Source: Calliopsis andreniformis (Eukaryota; Arthropoda; Insecta; Hymenoptera; Andrenidae). Taken from it: a stretch of 64,000 nucleotides of DNA. Location of the stretch: the NCBI RefSeq assembly GCF_051401765.1, contig NW_027480438.1, forward strand, positions 2,170,001-2,234,000, in the 5' to 3' direction. The notes beneath the pieces are model-generated. The model did not search any database, was not told the origin of the DNA, and saw only the letters and a program-made list of their open reading frames with translations. Positions 24,119 to 38,340 of the stretch are shown one piece after another. The translations under genes and the position numbers were made by a program. Numbering within the stretch: the stretch's first letter is position 1; the number at the start of each line of letters is the position of its first letter.

Positions 24119-26902
24119 TTCTCAATCTTCAATCCTCGATACTCAATCCTCAATCCTCAATATTCAATCATCAATACTCAATCTTCAACCCTCAATCTTC
24201 AATCCTCAATACTCAATCTTCAATACTCAATCCTCAATCCTCAATCCTCAATCCTCAATTCTCAATCCTCAGGCATCAATACTCAATCTACAATGTTCAA
24301 TCCTCAGTCCTTAATCCTCAATCCACAATCCTCAACCTTCAATACTCAATACTCAATCTTCAATCCTCAATCCTCAATCCTCAATCCTCAATCCTCAATC
24401 CTCAATCCTCAATATTCAATCCTCAATACTCAATCTTCAATCATCAATCCTCAATCCTCAATTCTCAGTCGTCAATCCTCAGTCATCAATCCTCAATCTT
24501 CAATACTCAATCGTCAATCCTTAGTCCTCAATCCTCAATCCTCAATCCTCGTTCCTCAAACCTCAATCCTCAACCCTCAGTCTTCATCCTCAATCCTCAA
24601 ACCTCAATCTTCAATCCTCAATCCTCAATATTCAATCATCAATACTCAATCTTCAATCCTCATTCCTCAATCCCCAATTCTCAATCCTCAATCCTCAATC
24701 CTCAATCCTCAGTCCTCATACTCAATTCTCAATTCTCAATCCTCAATCCTCAATCCTCAATCCTCAATCTTCAATCCTCAATAATCAATCTCCAATCCTC
24801 AATCCTCAATCCTCGATCCTCAATCCTCAGGCATCAATACTCAATCTTCAATACTCAATCCTCAATCCTCAATCCTCAATCCTCAATCCTCAGACCTCAA
24901 TCCTTAATCCTCAATATTCAATCATCAATACTCAATCTTCAATCCTCAATCGTCAATCCTCAATTCTCAATCCTCAATCCTCAGTCCTCAGTCGTCGAAT
25001 CTCAATCCCCGACGCTTAGCACTCATCCTCAATCCTCAGTCCTCAATCCTCAATCCTCAAACCTAAATCCTCTGCCGTCAGTCCTCGTCCTCAATCCTCA
25101 AACCTCAATCCTCAATCCTCAATACTCAATCATCAATACTCGATCTTCAATCCTCAATCCTCAATCCTCAATCCTCAATCCTCAATCCTCAATCCTCAAT
25201 CCTCAACATTCAATCATCAATACTCAATCTTCAACCCTCAATCTTCAATCCTCAATACTCAATCTTCAATCCTCAATCCTCAATCCTCAATCCTCAATCC
25301 TCAATCCTCAGGCATCAATACTCAATCTACTATATTCAATCCTCAATCCTTAATCCTCAATCCACAATCCTCAACCTTCAATACTCAATACTCAATCTTC
25401 AATCCAGAATCCTCAATCCTCAATCCTCAACCCTCAATCCGCAATATTCAGTCCTCAATACTCAATCTTCAGTCATCAATCCTCAATCCTTAGTCCTCAA
25501 TCCTCAATCCTCAATCCTCGTTCCTCAAACCTCAATCCTCAACCCTCAGTCTTCATTCTCAATCCTCAAACCTCAATACTCAATCCTCAATATTCAATCA
25601 TCAATACTCAATCTTCAATCCCCAATCCTCAAACCTCAATCCTCAATCCTCATTCTTCAATCCTAAATACCCAATCCTTAATCTGCAATCCTCAATCCTC
25701 AATCCTCAATTCTCAATCCTCAATCCTTAATCCTCAGACCTCAAACATCAATATTCAAACCTCAGTCCTCGTCCTCAATCCACAACACTCAATCCTCAGT
25801 CCTCAATATTCAATCATAAATATTCAATCTTCAATCCTCAATCCTCAATCCTCAATCCTCAATCCTCAATCCTCAATATTCAATCCTCAATACTCATTCT
25901 TCAATCATCATCCTCAATCCTCAATTCTCAGTCGTCAATCCTCAATCCTCAATCCTCATTCTTCAATCCTCAATACCCAATCCTCAATCTTCAATCCTCA
26001 AACATCAATCCTCAATTCTCAATCCTCAATCCTCAGTCCTCAGTCGTCGAACCTCAATACCCGACCCTTAGCACTCATCCTAAATCCTCAGTCCTCAATC
26101 CTCAATCCTCAAACATAAATCCTCTACCGTCAGTCCTCGTCCTCAATCCTCAAACCTCAATCCTCAATCCTCAATATTCAATCATCAATACTCAATCTTC
26201 AATCCTCAATCCTCAATCCTCAATCCTCAATCCTCAATCCACAATACTCAACCTTGAATACTCAATAATCAATCTCCAATCCTACATCCTCAATCCTCAA
26301 TCCTCAATCCTCAATCCTCAATCCTCAATCCTCATTCTTCAATCCTCAATACCCAATCCTCAATCTTCAATCCTCAAACATCAATCCTCAATTCTCAATC
26401 CTCAATCCTCAGTCGTCAGTCGTCGAACCTCAATCCCCGACGCTTAGCACTCATCCTCAATCCTCAGTCCTCAATCCCCAATCCTCAATCCACAATCCTC
26501 AATCCTCAATCCTCAATCCTCAATCCTCAATCCTCAATCCTCAATTCTCAAACCTCAATCCTCAGTCCTCAGTCGTCGAATCTCAATCCCCGACGCTTAG
26601 CACTCATCCTCAATCCTCAGTCCTCAATCCTCAATTCTCAATCCTCAATCCTTAATCCCCAGACCTCAAACATCAATATTCAACCCTGAATCCTCGTCCA
26701 CAATCCACAACCCTCAGTCCGCAGTCCTCAATATTCAATCATCAATATTCAATCTTCAATCCTCAATCCTCAATCCTCAATCCTCAATCTTCAACCCTGA
26801 ATCGTCAATCCTCAATACTCAATCCTCAACCTTCAATCCTCAATACCCAATCTTCAATCCTCAATCCTCAATCCTCAATACTCAATCCTCAATCCTCATT
26901 CT
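24119..26902 (+). repeat. S end plus M segment, repeat of ~20458-23222
   Basis: Begins just after a ~0.2 kb internal deletion: the AGTCGTC variant near 24108 is joined directly to the AATTCTCAATCTTC part of the unit. ATGTTC at 24293 lies 3661 bp from 20632. CpG blocks at 24991, 26043, 26419 and 26572 repeat those at 21323, 22375, 22751 and 22904 with spacings of 3668 bp. An extra heptamer near 24750 changes the reading frame, so the open frame from 24293 stops after 163 codons instead of 239. Confidence 0.82.
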
Positions 26903-27082
26903 TCAATCCTCAATACCCAATCCTCAATCTTCAATCCTCAATCCTCAATCCTCAATCCCAATTCCTCAATCCTCATTCTTCAATACTCAATACCCAATCC
27001 TCAATTTCAATCCTCAATCCTCAATCCTCATTTCTCAATCCTCAATCCTCAACCCTCAGCCCTCATCCTCCATCCTCAGTAC
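26903..27082 (+). repeat. Stub of an S unit (~180 bp)
   Basis: The first ~180 bp of the S barcode (CATTCTTC, CAATTTC, CATTTCT, CAGCCCT-CATCCT-CCATCCT, CAGTACT) follow the M segment and then break off near 27082 into N-segment sequence. The break lies after CAGTACTCAATCC. Confidence 0.72.
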
Positions 27083-27937
27083 TCAATCCTCAATACCCAA
27101 TCCTCAATCCTCAATTCTCAATCCTCAATCCTCAATATTCAATCATCAATACTCAATCTTCAATCCTCAATCTTTAATCCTCAATACTCAATCTTCAATC
27201 CTCAATCCTCAATCCTCAATCCTCAATGCTCAATCCTCAGGCATCAATACTCAATCTACAATGTTCAATCCTCAATCCTTAATCCTCAATCCACTATCCT
27301 CAACCTTCAATACTCAATATTCAATCTTCAATCCTCAATCCTCAATCTTCAATCCTCAATCCTCAATCCTCAATCCTCAATATTCAATCCTCAATACTCA
27401 ATCTTCAATCATCAATCCTCAATCCTCAATTCTCAGTCGTCAATCCTCAGTCATCAATCCTCAATCTTCAATACTCAATCGTCAATCCGTAGTCCTCAAT
27501 CCTCAATCCTCAATCCTCGTTCCTCAAACCTCAATCCTCAACCCTCAGTCTTCATCCTCAATCCTCAAACCTCAATCCTCAATCCTCAATATTCAAACAT
27601 CAATACTCAATCTTCAATCCTCAATCCTGAAACCTCAATCCTCAATCCTCATTCGTCAATCCTAAATACCCAATCCTCAATCTTCAATCCTCAACCCTCA
27701 ATACTCAATTCTCAATCCTCAATCCTTAATCCTCAGACCACAAACATCAATATTCAACCCCCAGTCCTCGTCCTCAATCCACAACCCTCAATCCTCAGTT
27801 CTCAATATTCAATCATCAATATTCAATCTTCAATCCTCAATCCTCAATCCTCAATCCTCAATTCTCAATCCTCAGGCATCAATACTCAATCTACAATGTT
27901 CAATCCTCAGTCCTTAATCCTCAATCCACAATCCTCA
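27083..27937 (+). repeat. N segment, partial copy 2
   Basis: Matches about 18771-19625 at a constant 8312 bp, checked at two ATGTTC sites (27261 against 18949; 27896 against 19584). It carries the same private variants: CCACTATCC, AATCCGTAGTCC, CATTCGTC and CAACCCCCAGTCC. The two copies part just after the second ATGTTC. There the 19.6 kb copy jumps into an S unit, while this one continues with a CCTTCCATAC variant. Confidence 0.8.
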
Positions 27938-29440
27938 ACCTTCCATACTCAATACTCAATCTTCAATCCTCAATCCTCAATCCTCAATCCTCAATCCTCA
28001 ATCCTCAATCCTCAATCCTCAATATTCAATCCTCAATACTCAATCTTCAATCATCAATCCTCAATCCTCAATTCTCAGTAGTCAATCCTCAGTCATCAAT
28101 CCTCAATCTTCAATACTCAATCGTCAATCCTTAGTCCTCAATCCTCAATCCTCAATCCTCGTTCCTCAAACCTCAATCCTCAACCCTCAGTCTTCATCCT
28201 CAATCCCCAAACCTCAATCCTCAATCCTCAATATTCAATCATCAATACTCAATCTTCAATCCTCAATCCTCAAACCTCAATCCTCAATCCTCATTCTTCA
28301 ATCCTCAACTCTCAATCTTCAGTCCTCAATCCTCAATACTCAATCCTCAATCCTCATTCTTCAATCCTCAATACCCAATCCTCAATGTTCAATCCTCAAT
28401 CCTCAATCCTCAATCCTAATTCCTCAATCCTCATTCTTCAGTCCTCAATACCCAATCCTCAATTTCAATGCTCAATCCTCAATCCTCATTTCTCAATCCT
28501 CAATCCTCAACCCTTAGCCCTCATCCTCCATCCTCAGTACTCAATCCTCTATCCTCAATCTTCAATCCTCAATACTCAATCCTCAATCCTCATTCCTCAA
28601 ATCCTCAATCCTCAATCCTCAATCTTCAATGCTCAATACTCAATCTGCAATCCTCAATCCTCAAACCTCAATCCTCAATCCTCATTCCTCAATCCTCAAT
28701 ACCCAATCCTCAATCCTCAATACTCAATCCTCAATCCTCAATATTCAATCATCAATACTCAATCTTCAATCCTCAATCTTTAATCCTCAATACTCAATCT
28801 TCAATCCTCAATCCTCAATCCTCAATCCTCAGGCATCAATACTCAATCTACAATGTTCAATCCTCAATCCTTAATCCTCAATCCACAATCCTCAACCTTC
28901 AATACTCAATATTCAATCTTCAATCCTCAATCCTCAATCCTCAATCCTCAATCCTCAATCCTCAATCCTCAATATTCAATCCTCAATACTCAATCTTCAA
29001 TCATCAATCCTCAATCCTCAATACTCAGTCGTCAATCCTCAGTCATCAATCCTCAATCTTCAATACTCAATCGTCAATCCGCAGTCCTCAATCCTCAATC
29101 CTCAATCCTCGTTCCTCAAACCTCAATCCTCAACCCTCAGTCTTCATCCTCAATCCTCAAACCTCAATCCTCAATCCTCAATATTCAAACATCAATACTC
29201 AATCTTCAATCCTCAATCCTGAAACCTCAATCCTCAATCCTCATTCGTCAATCCTAAATACCCAATCCTCAATCTTCAATCCTCAATCCTCAATACTCAA
29301 TTCTCAATCCTCAATCCTTAATCCTCAGACCACAAACATCAATATTCAACCCCCAGTCCTCGTCCTCAATCCACAACCCTCAATCCTCAGTTCTCCATAT
29401 TCAATCATCAATATTCAATCTTCAATCCTCAATCCTCAAT
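27938..29440 (+). repeat. S portion passing into N segment copy 3
   Basis: Follows 17.99-19.5 kb at 9904-9918 bp spacing (28385 against 18467; 28853 against 18949) and precedes another copy at 4134-4155 bp (32030, 32526 and 33008 against 27896, 28385 and 28853). A TCAGTAGTC near 28080 is a single-base change of AGTCGTC that makes a stop and truncates the local open frame to 61 codons. No CpG block is present. Confidence 0.75.
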
Positions 29441-30640
29441 TCTCAATCCTCAATCCTTAGTCCCCAGACCTCAAACATCAATATTCAACCCTTAGTCCTC
29501 GTCCGCAATCCACAACCCTCAATCCGCAGTCATCAATATTCAATCATCAATATTCAATCTTCAATCCTCAATCCTCAATCCTCAATCCTCAATCCTCAAT
29601 CCTCAATCGTCAATCTTCAACCCTGAATCCTCAACCCTCAATACTCAATCCTCAATCTTCGATCCTCAATACTCAATCTTCAATCCTCAATCCTCAATCC
29701 TCAATCCTCAATCCTCAATCTTCAGTCCTCAACACTCAATCTTCAATCCTCAATACCCAATCCTCAATTTCAATCCTCAATCCTCAACTCTCAATCCTCA
29801 ATCCTCAGTCCTCTGTCGTCGAATCTCAATCCCCGACGCTTAGCACTCATCCTCAATCCTCAGACCTCAATCCTCAATCCTCAAACCTAAATCCTCTGCC
29901 GTCAGTCCTCGTCCTCAATCCTCAAACCTCAATCCTCAATCCTGAATATTCAATCCTCAATACTCATTCTTCAATCATCATCCTCAATCCTCAATTCTCA
30001 GTCGTCAATCCTCAATCCTCAATCCTCATTCTTCAATCCTCAATACCCAACCCTCAATCCTCATTCCTCAAACCTCAATCCTCAACCCTCAGTCCTCATA
30101 CTCAATTCTCAATTCTCAATCCTCAATCCTCAATCCACAATCTTCAATCCTCAATAATCAATCTCCAATCCTCAATCCTCTATCCTCGATCCTCAATCCT
30201 CAGGCATCAATACTCAATCTTCAATACTCAATCCTCAAACCTCAATCCTCAATCCTCAATCCTCAAACCTCAATCCTCAATCCTCAATATTCAATCATCA
30301 ATACTCAATCTTCAATCCTCAATCCTCAATCCTCAATCCTCAATCCTCAATCCTCAATCCTCAATCCTCAATCCTCAATCCTCAATCCTCAATTCTCAAA
30401 CCTCAATCCTCAGTCCTCAGTCGTCGAATCTCAATCCCCGACGCTTAGCACTCATCCTCAATCCTCAGTCCTCAATCCTCAATTCTCAATCCTCAATCCT
30501 TAATCCCCAGACCTCAAACATCAATATTCAACCCTGAATCCTCGTCCACAATCCACAACCCTCAATCCGCAGTCCTCAATATTCAATCATCAATATTCAA
30601 TCTTGAATCCTCAATCCTCAATCCTCAATACTCAATCCTC
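29441..30640 (+). repeat. Mosaic segment of M, U and L pieces
   Basis: Short pieces in new order: CCTTAGTCCCCAGACC near 29455 with CGTCCGC near 29502 (M-like); a CpG block at 29815 with CTCTGTCGTC in place of CTCAGTCGTC; CTGCCGTCAG and a CATTCTTCAATCATC run near 29895-29980 (as near 38790-38870); L-type CAAACCTC and CATACTC near 30065-30105; and a standard CpG block at 30420 followed by M-type sequence as at 16388-16600. Several recombination joins lie within 1.2 kb. Confidence 0.65.
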
Positions 30641-32599
30641 AATCCTCAATCTTCAACCCTGAATCCTCAATCCTCAATACTCAATCCTCAATCTTCAATC
30701 CTCAATACCCAATCTTCAATCCTCAATCCTCAATCCTCAATACTCAATCCTCAATCCTCATTCTTCAATCCTCAATACCCAATCCTTAATCTTCAATCCT
30801 CAATCCTCAATCCTCAGTCCCAATTCCTCAACCCTCATTCTTCAATCCTCAATACCCAATCCTCAATTTCAATCCTCAATCCTCAATCCTCATTTCTCAA
30901 TCCTCAATCCTCAACCCTCAGCCCTCATCCTCCATCCTCAGTGCTCAATCCTCTATCCTCAATCTTCAATCCTCATTACCCAATCTTCAATCCTCATTCT
31001 TCAATCCTCAATCCTCAATCCTCAATCTTCAATCCTCAATACTCAATCTGCAATCCTCAATCCTCAAACCTCATTCCTCAATCCTCATTCCTCAATCCTC
31101 AATACCCAATCCTCAATCCTCAATCCTCAATCCTCAATCCTCAATCCTCAATCCTCAATCTTCAACCCTATATCCTCAATCCTCAATACTCAATCCTCAA
31201 TCTTCAATCCTCAATACTCAATCTTCAATCCTCAATCCTCAATCCTCGATCCTCAATATTCGATCATCAATACTCAATCTTCAATCCTCATTCCTCAATC
31301 CCCAATTCTCAATCCTCAATCCTCAATCCTCAATCCTCAATCCTCAATCCTCAATCCACAATCCTCAACCTTCTATACTCAATAATCAATATCCAATCCT
31401 CAATCCTCACTCCGCAATCTTCAACCCTGAATCTTCAATCCTCAATACTCAATCCTCAATCTTCAATCCTCAATACTCAATCTTCAATCCTCAATCCCCA
31501 ATCCTCAATCCTCAATCCTCAATCATCAATCCTCAATATTCAATCCTCAATACTCAATTTTCAATCCTCAATCCTCAATCCTCAATATTCAATCCTCAAT
31601 ACTCAATCTTCAATCATCAATCCTCAATCCCCAATTCTCAGTCGTCAATCCTCAGTCATCAATCCTCAATCCTCAATATTCAATCATCAATACTCAATCT
31701 TCAATCCTCAATCCTCGTTCCTCAAACCTCAATCCTCAACCCTCAGTCTTCATCCTCAATCCTCAAACCTCAATCCTCAATCCTCAATATTCAACCCTCA
31801 GCCCTCATCCTCCATCCTCAATCCTCAATCCTCAATCCCAACCTTCAATCCTCAATTCTCAATCTTCAATCCTCGATCCTCAATCCTCAATCCTCAATAT
31901 TCAATCATCAATACTCAATCTTCAACCCTCAATCTTCAATCCTCAATACTCAATCTTCAATACTCAATCCTCAATCCTCAATCCTCAATCCTCAATTCTC
32001 AATCCTCAGGCATCAATACTCAATCTACAATGTTCAATCCTCAGTCCTTAATCCTCAATCCACAATCCTCAACCTTCAATACTCAATACTCAATCTTCAA
32101 TCCTCAAGCCTCAATCCTCAATCCTCAATCCTCAATCCTCAATCCTCAATCCTCAATCCTCAATATTCAATCCTCAATACTCAATCTTCAATCATCAATC
32201 CTCAATCCTCAATTCTCAGTCGTCAATCCTCAGTCATCAATCCTCAATCTTCAATACTCAATCGTCAATCCTTAGTCCTCAATCCTCAATCCTCAATCCT
32301 CGTTCCTCAAACCTCAATCCTCAACCCTCAGTCTTCATCCTCAATCCTCAAACCTCAATCCTCAATCCTCAATATTCAATCATCAATACTCAATTTTCAA
32401 TCCTCAATCCTCAAACCTCAATCCTCAATCCTCATTCTTCAATCCTCAACTCTCAATCTTCAATCCTCAATCCTCAATCCTCAATCCTCAATCCTCATTC
32501 TTCAATCCTCAATACCCAATCCTCAATGTTCAATCCTCAATCCTCAATCCTCAATCCTAATTCCTCAATCCTCATTCTTCAGTCCTCAATACCCAATCC
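30641..32599 (+). repeat. S unit portion passing into N segment copy 4
   Basis: Tracks about 16610-18300 (S order with CTATATCC near 31168 and ATGTTC at 32030) and then enters the N segment near 32341 (CAACTCTC, ATGTTC at 32526). Private changes include an A-to-G that makes ATG at 30941, CAAGCCTC near 32104, and a one-base-shorter CCC run near 31838. The open frame 30941-32275 (444 codons) depends on that private ATG and on the stop-free repeat, so it is not called as a gene. Confidence 0.72.
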
Positions 32600-32819
32600 T
32601 CAATTTCAATGCTCAATCCTCAATCCTCATTTCTCAATCCTCAATCCTCAACCCTTAGCCCTCATCCTCCATCCTCAGTACTCAATCCTCTATCCTCAAT
32701 CTTCAATCCTCAATACTCAATCCTCAATCCTCATTCCTCAAATCCTCAATCCTCAATCATCAATCTTCAATGCTCAATACTCAATCTGCAATCCTCAATC
32801 CTCAAACCTCAATCCTCAA

Positions 32820-35800
32820 TCCTCATTCCTCAATCCTCAATACCCAATCCTCAATCCTCAATTCTCAATCCTAAATCCTCAATATTCAATCATCAATACT
32901 CAATCTTCAATCCTCAATCTTTAATCCTCAATACTCAATCTTCAATCCTCAATCCTCAATCCTCAATCCTCAATCCTCAATCCTCAGGCATCAATACTCA
33001 ATCTACAATGTTCAATCCTCAATCCTTAATCCTCAATCCACAATCCTCAACCTTCAATACTCAATATTCAATCTTCAATCCTCAATCCTCAATCCTCAAT
33101 CCTCAATCCTCAATCCTCAATCCTCAATATTCAATCCTCAATACTCAATCTTCAATCATCAATCCTCAATCCTCAATTCTCAGTCGTCAATCCTCAGTCA
33201 TCAATCCTCAATCTTCAATACTCAATCGTCAATCCGCAGTCCTCAATCCTCAATCCTCAATCCTCGTTCCTCAAACCTCAATCCTCAACCCTCAGTCTTC
33301 ATCCTCAATTCTCAAACCTCAATCCTCAATCCTCAATATTCAAACATCAATACTCAATCTTCAATCCTCAATCCTCAATCCTCAATCCTCAATTCTAATT
33401 CCCCAATCCTCATTCTTCAATCCTCAATACCCAATCCTCAATTTCAATCCTCAATCCTCAATCCTCATTTCTCAACCCTCAATCCTCAACCCTCAGCCCT
33501 CATCCTCCATCCTCAGTACTCAATCCTCTATCCTCAATCTTCAATCCTCAATACTCAATCTTCAATCCTCATTCCTCAATCCTCAATCCTCAATCCTCAA
33601 TCTTCAATCCTCAATACTCAATCTGCAATCCTCAATCCTTAAACCTCAATCCTCAATCCTCATTCCTCAATCCTCAATACCCAATCCTCAATCCTCAATC
33701 CTCAATCCTCAATCCTCAATCCTCAATCTTCAACCCTGAATCCTCAATCCTCAATACTCAATCCTCAATCTTCAATCCTCAATACTCAATCTTCAATCCT
33801 CAATCCTCAATCCTCAATCCTCAATATTCAATCATCAATACTCAATCTTCAATCCTCAATCCTCAATCCTCAATTCTCAATCCTCAATCCTCAATCCTCA
33901 ATCCTCAATCCTCAATCCTCAATCCTCAATCCACAATCCTCAACTTTCTATACTCAATAATCAATCTCCAATCCTAGATCGTCAATCCTCAATCCTCAAT
34001 CCTCAATCTTCAACCCTGAATCCTCAATCCTCAATACTCAATACTCAATCTTCAGTCCTCAATACTCAATCTTCAATCCTCAATCCTCAATCCTCAATCC
34101 TCAGTCCTCAATCTTCAACCCTCAACACTCAACCTTCAATCCTCAATCCTCAATCCTCAATCCTCAATCCTCAATCTTCAATCCTCATCACTAATCTTCA
34201 ATCCTCAATCCTCAATCCTCAATCCTCAATCCTCAATCCTCAATCCTCATTCTTCAATCCTCAATACCCAATCCTCAATCTTCAATCCTCGATCCTCAAA
34301 CCTCAATCCTAATACCTCAATCCTCATTCTTCAATCCTCAATACCCAATCCTCAATTTCAATCCTCAATCCTCAATCCGCATTTCACAATCCTCAATCCT
34401 CAACCCTCAGCCCTCATCCTCCATCCTCAATCCTCAATCCTCAATCCTCAATCTTCAATCCTCAATTCTCAATCTTCAATCCTCGATCCTCAATCATCAA
34501 TCCTCAATCCTCAATCCTCAGGCATCAATACTCAATCTTCAATGCTCAATCCTCAATCCTCAATCCTCAATCCTCATTCCCAAACCCTCAATCCTCATTC
34601 CTCAAAGCTCAGTCCTCAACCCTCAGTCCTCATACTCAATTCTCAATTCTCAATCCTCAATCCTCAATCCTCAATCTTCAATCCTCAATAATCAATCTCC
34701 AATCCTCAATCCTCTATCCTCGATCCTCAGTCCTCAGTCGTCGAATCTCAATCCCCGACGCTTAGCACTCATCCTCAATCCTCAGTCCTCAATCCTCAAT
34801 CCTCAAACCTAAATCCTCTACCGTCAGTCCTCGTCCTCAATCCTCAAACCTCAATCCTCAATCCTCAATATTCAATCATCAATACACAATCTTCAATCCT
34901 CAATCCTGAATCCTCAATCCTCAATCCTCAATCCTCAATCCTCAATATTCAATCATCAATACTCAATCTTCAACCCTCAGTCTTCAATCCTCAATACTCA
35001 ATCTTCAATCCTCAATCCTCAATCCTCAATCCTCAATCCTCAATCTTCAATCCTCAACACTCAATCTTCAGTCCTCAATCCTCAATCCTCAATCCTCAAT
35101 CCTCATTCTTCAATCCTCAATACCCAATCCTCAATCTTCAATCCTCAATCCTCAATCCTCAATCCCAATTCCTCAATCCTCATTCTTCAATCCTCAATAC
35201 CCATCCTCAATTTCAATCCTCAATCCTCAATCCTCATTTCTCAATCCTCAATCCTCAACCCTCAGCCCTCATCCTCCATCCTCAGTACTCAATCCTCTAT
35301 CCTCAACCTTCAATCCTCAATACCCAATCTTCAATCCTCATTCCTCAATCCTCAATCCTCAATCCTCAATCTTCAATCCTCAATACTCAATCTGCAACCC
35401 TCAATCCTCAAACCTCAATCCTCAATCCTCATTCCTCAATCCTCAATACCCAATCCTCAATCCTCAGTACTCAATCCTCAATCCTCAATCCTCAATCTTC
35501 AACCCTGAATCCTCAATCCTCAATACTCAATCCTCAATCTTCAATCCTCAATACTCAATCGTCAATCCTCAATCCTCATTCCTCAATCCTCAATACCCAA
35601 TCCTCAATCCTCAATTCTCAATCCTAAATCCTCAATATTCAATCATCAATACTCAATCTTCAATCCTCAATCTTTAATCCTCAATACTCAATCTTCAATC
35701 CTGAATCCTCAATCCTCAATCCTCAATCCTCAATCCTCAATCCTCAGGCATCAATACTCAATCTACAATGTTCAATCCTCAATCCTTAATCCTCAATCCA

Positions 35801-38340
35801 CAATCCTCAACCTTCAATACTCAATATTCAATCTTCAATCCTCAATCCTCAATCCTCAATCCTCAATCCTCAATCCCCAATCCTCAATATTCAATCCTCA
35901 ATACTCAATCTTCAATCATCAATCCTCAATCCTCAATTCTCAGTCGTCAATCCTCAGTCATCAATCCTCAATCTTCAATACTCAATCGTCAATCCGTAGT
36001 CCTCAATCCTCAATCCTCAATCCTCGTTCCTCAAACCTCAATCCTCAACCCTCAGTCTTCATCCTCAATTCTCAAACCTCAATCCTCAATCCTCAATCCT
36101 CAATATTCAAACATTAATACTCAACCTTCAATCCTCAATCCTCAATCCTCAATCCTCAATTCTAATTCCCCAATCCTCATTCTTCAATCCTCAATACCCA
36201 ATCCTCAATTTCAATCCTCAATCCTCAATCCTCATTTCTCAACCCTCAATCCTCAACCCTCAGCCCTCATCCTCCATCCTCAGTACTCAATCCTCTATCC
36301 TCAATCTACAATCCTCAATACTCAATCTTCAATCCTCATTCCTCAATCCTCAATCCTCAATCCTCAATCTTCAATCCTCAATACTCAATCTGCAATCCTC
36401 AATCCTTAAACCTCAATCCTCAATCCTCATTCCTCAATCCTCAGTACCCAATCCTCAATCCTCAATCCTCAATCCTCAATCCTCAATCCTCAATCTTCAA
36501 CCCTGAATCCTCAATCCTCAATACTCAATCCTCAATCTTCAATCCTCAATACTCAATCTTCAGTCCTCAATCCTCAATCCTCAATCCTCAATATTCAATC
36601 ATCAATACTCAATCTTCAATCCTCAATCCTCAATCCTCAATTCTCAATCCTCAATCCTCAATCCTCAATCCTCAATCCTCAATCCTCAATCCACAATCCT
36701 CAACTTTCTATACTCAATAATCAATCTCCAATCCTAGATCGTCAATCCTCAATCCTCAATCCTCAATCTTCAACCCTGAATCCTCAATCCTCAATACTCA
36801 ATACTCAATCTTCAGTCCTCAATACTCAATCTTCAATCCTCAATCCTCAATCCTCAATCCTCAGTCCTCAATCTTCAACCCTCAACACTCAACCTTCAAT
36901 CCTCAATCCTCAATCCTCAATCCTCAATCCTCAATCTTCAATCCTCATCACTAATCTTCAATCCTCAATCCTCAATCCTCAATCCTCAATCCTCAATCCT
37001 CAATCCTCATTCTTCAATCCTCAATACCCAATCCTCAATCTTCAATCCTCGATCCTCAAACCTCAATCCTAATTCCTCAATCCTCATTCTTCAATCCTCA
37101 ATACCCAATCCTCAATTTCAATCCTCAATCCTCAATCCGCATTTCTCAATCCTCAATCCTCAACCCTCAGCCCTCATCCTCCATCCTCAATCCTCAATCC
37201 TCAATCCTCAATCTTCAATCCTCAATTCTCAATCTTCAATCCTCGATCCTCAATCATCAATCCTCAATCCTCAATCCTCAGGCATCAATACTCAATCTTC
37301 AATGCTCAATCCTCAATCCTCAATCCTCAATCCTCATTCCCAAACCCTCAATCCTCATTCCTCAAAGCTCAGTCCTCAACCCTCAGTCCTCTTACTCAAT
37401 TCTCAATTCTCAATCCTCAATCCTCAATCCTCAATCTTCAATCCTCAATCATCAATCCTCAATCCTCAATTCTCAATCCTCAATCCTCAGTCCTCAGTCG
37501 TCGAATCTCAATCCCCGACGCTTAGCACTCATCCTCAATCCTCAGTCCTCAATCCTCAATCCTCAAACCTAAATCCTCTACCGTCAGTCCTCGTCCTCAA
37601 TCCTCAAACCTCAATCCTCAATCCTCAATATTCAATCATCAATACACAATCTTCAATCCTCAATCCTGAATCCTCAATCCTCAATCCTCAATCCTCAATC
37701 CTCAATATTCAATCATCAATACTCAATCTTCAACCCTCAGTCTTCAATCCTCAATACTCAATCTTCAATCCTCAATCCTCAATCCTCAATCCTCAATCCT
37801 CAATCTTCAATCATCAACACTCAATCTTCAATCCTCAATCCTCAATCCTCAATCCTCAATCCTCATTCTTCAATCCTCAATACCCAATCCTCAGTCTTCA
37901 ATCCTCAATCCTCAATCCTCAATCCCAATTCCTCAATCCTCATTCTTCAATCCTCAATACCCAATCCTCAATTTCAATCCTCAATCCTCAATCCTCATTT
38001 CTCAATCCTCAATCTTCAACCCTCAGCCCTCATCCTCCATCCTCAGTACTCAATCCTCTATCCTCAATCTTCAATCCTCAATACCCAATCTTCAATCCTC
38101 ATTCCTCAATCCTCAATCCTCAATCCTCAATCTTCAATCCTCAATACTCAATCTGCAACCCTCAATCCTCAAACCTCAATCCTCAATCCTCATTCCTCAA
38201 TCCTCAATACCCAATCCTCAATCCTCAGTACTCAATCCTCAATCCTCAATCCTCAATCTTCAACCCTGAATCCTCAATCCTCAATACTCAATCCTCAATC
38301 TTCAATCCTCAATACTCAATCTTCAATCCTCAATCCTCAA
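32820..38340 (+). repeat. Pair of ~2.76 kb subunits inside U copy 1
   Basis: Within the superunit, 32820-35579 and 35580-38340 carry the same order of variants. ATGTTC at 33008 and 35768 and ATGCTC at 34542 and 37302 are each 2760 bp apart, and the TCTAATTCCCC variant at about 33394 and 36161 is 2767 bp apart. The subunit runs N segment, TCTAATTCCCC, a GTCGTC-free stretch with CTAGATCGTC, CATCACTAATC, then ATGCTC and the CpG block. The corresponding pair in U copy 2 starts near 39540 and 42290. Confidence 0.8.
35197..35207 (+). other. Single-base deletion out of heptamer phase
   Basis: The usual CAATACCCAATCC reads CAATACCCATCC here, one A shorter than the matching site in U copy 2 (near 41908). 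It accounts for the 1-bp change in spacing from 6711 to 6712 bp between flanking landmarks. It may be a real mutation or a base-calling error. Confidence 0.7.
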
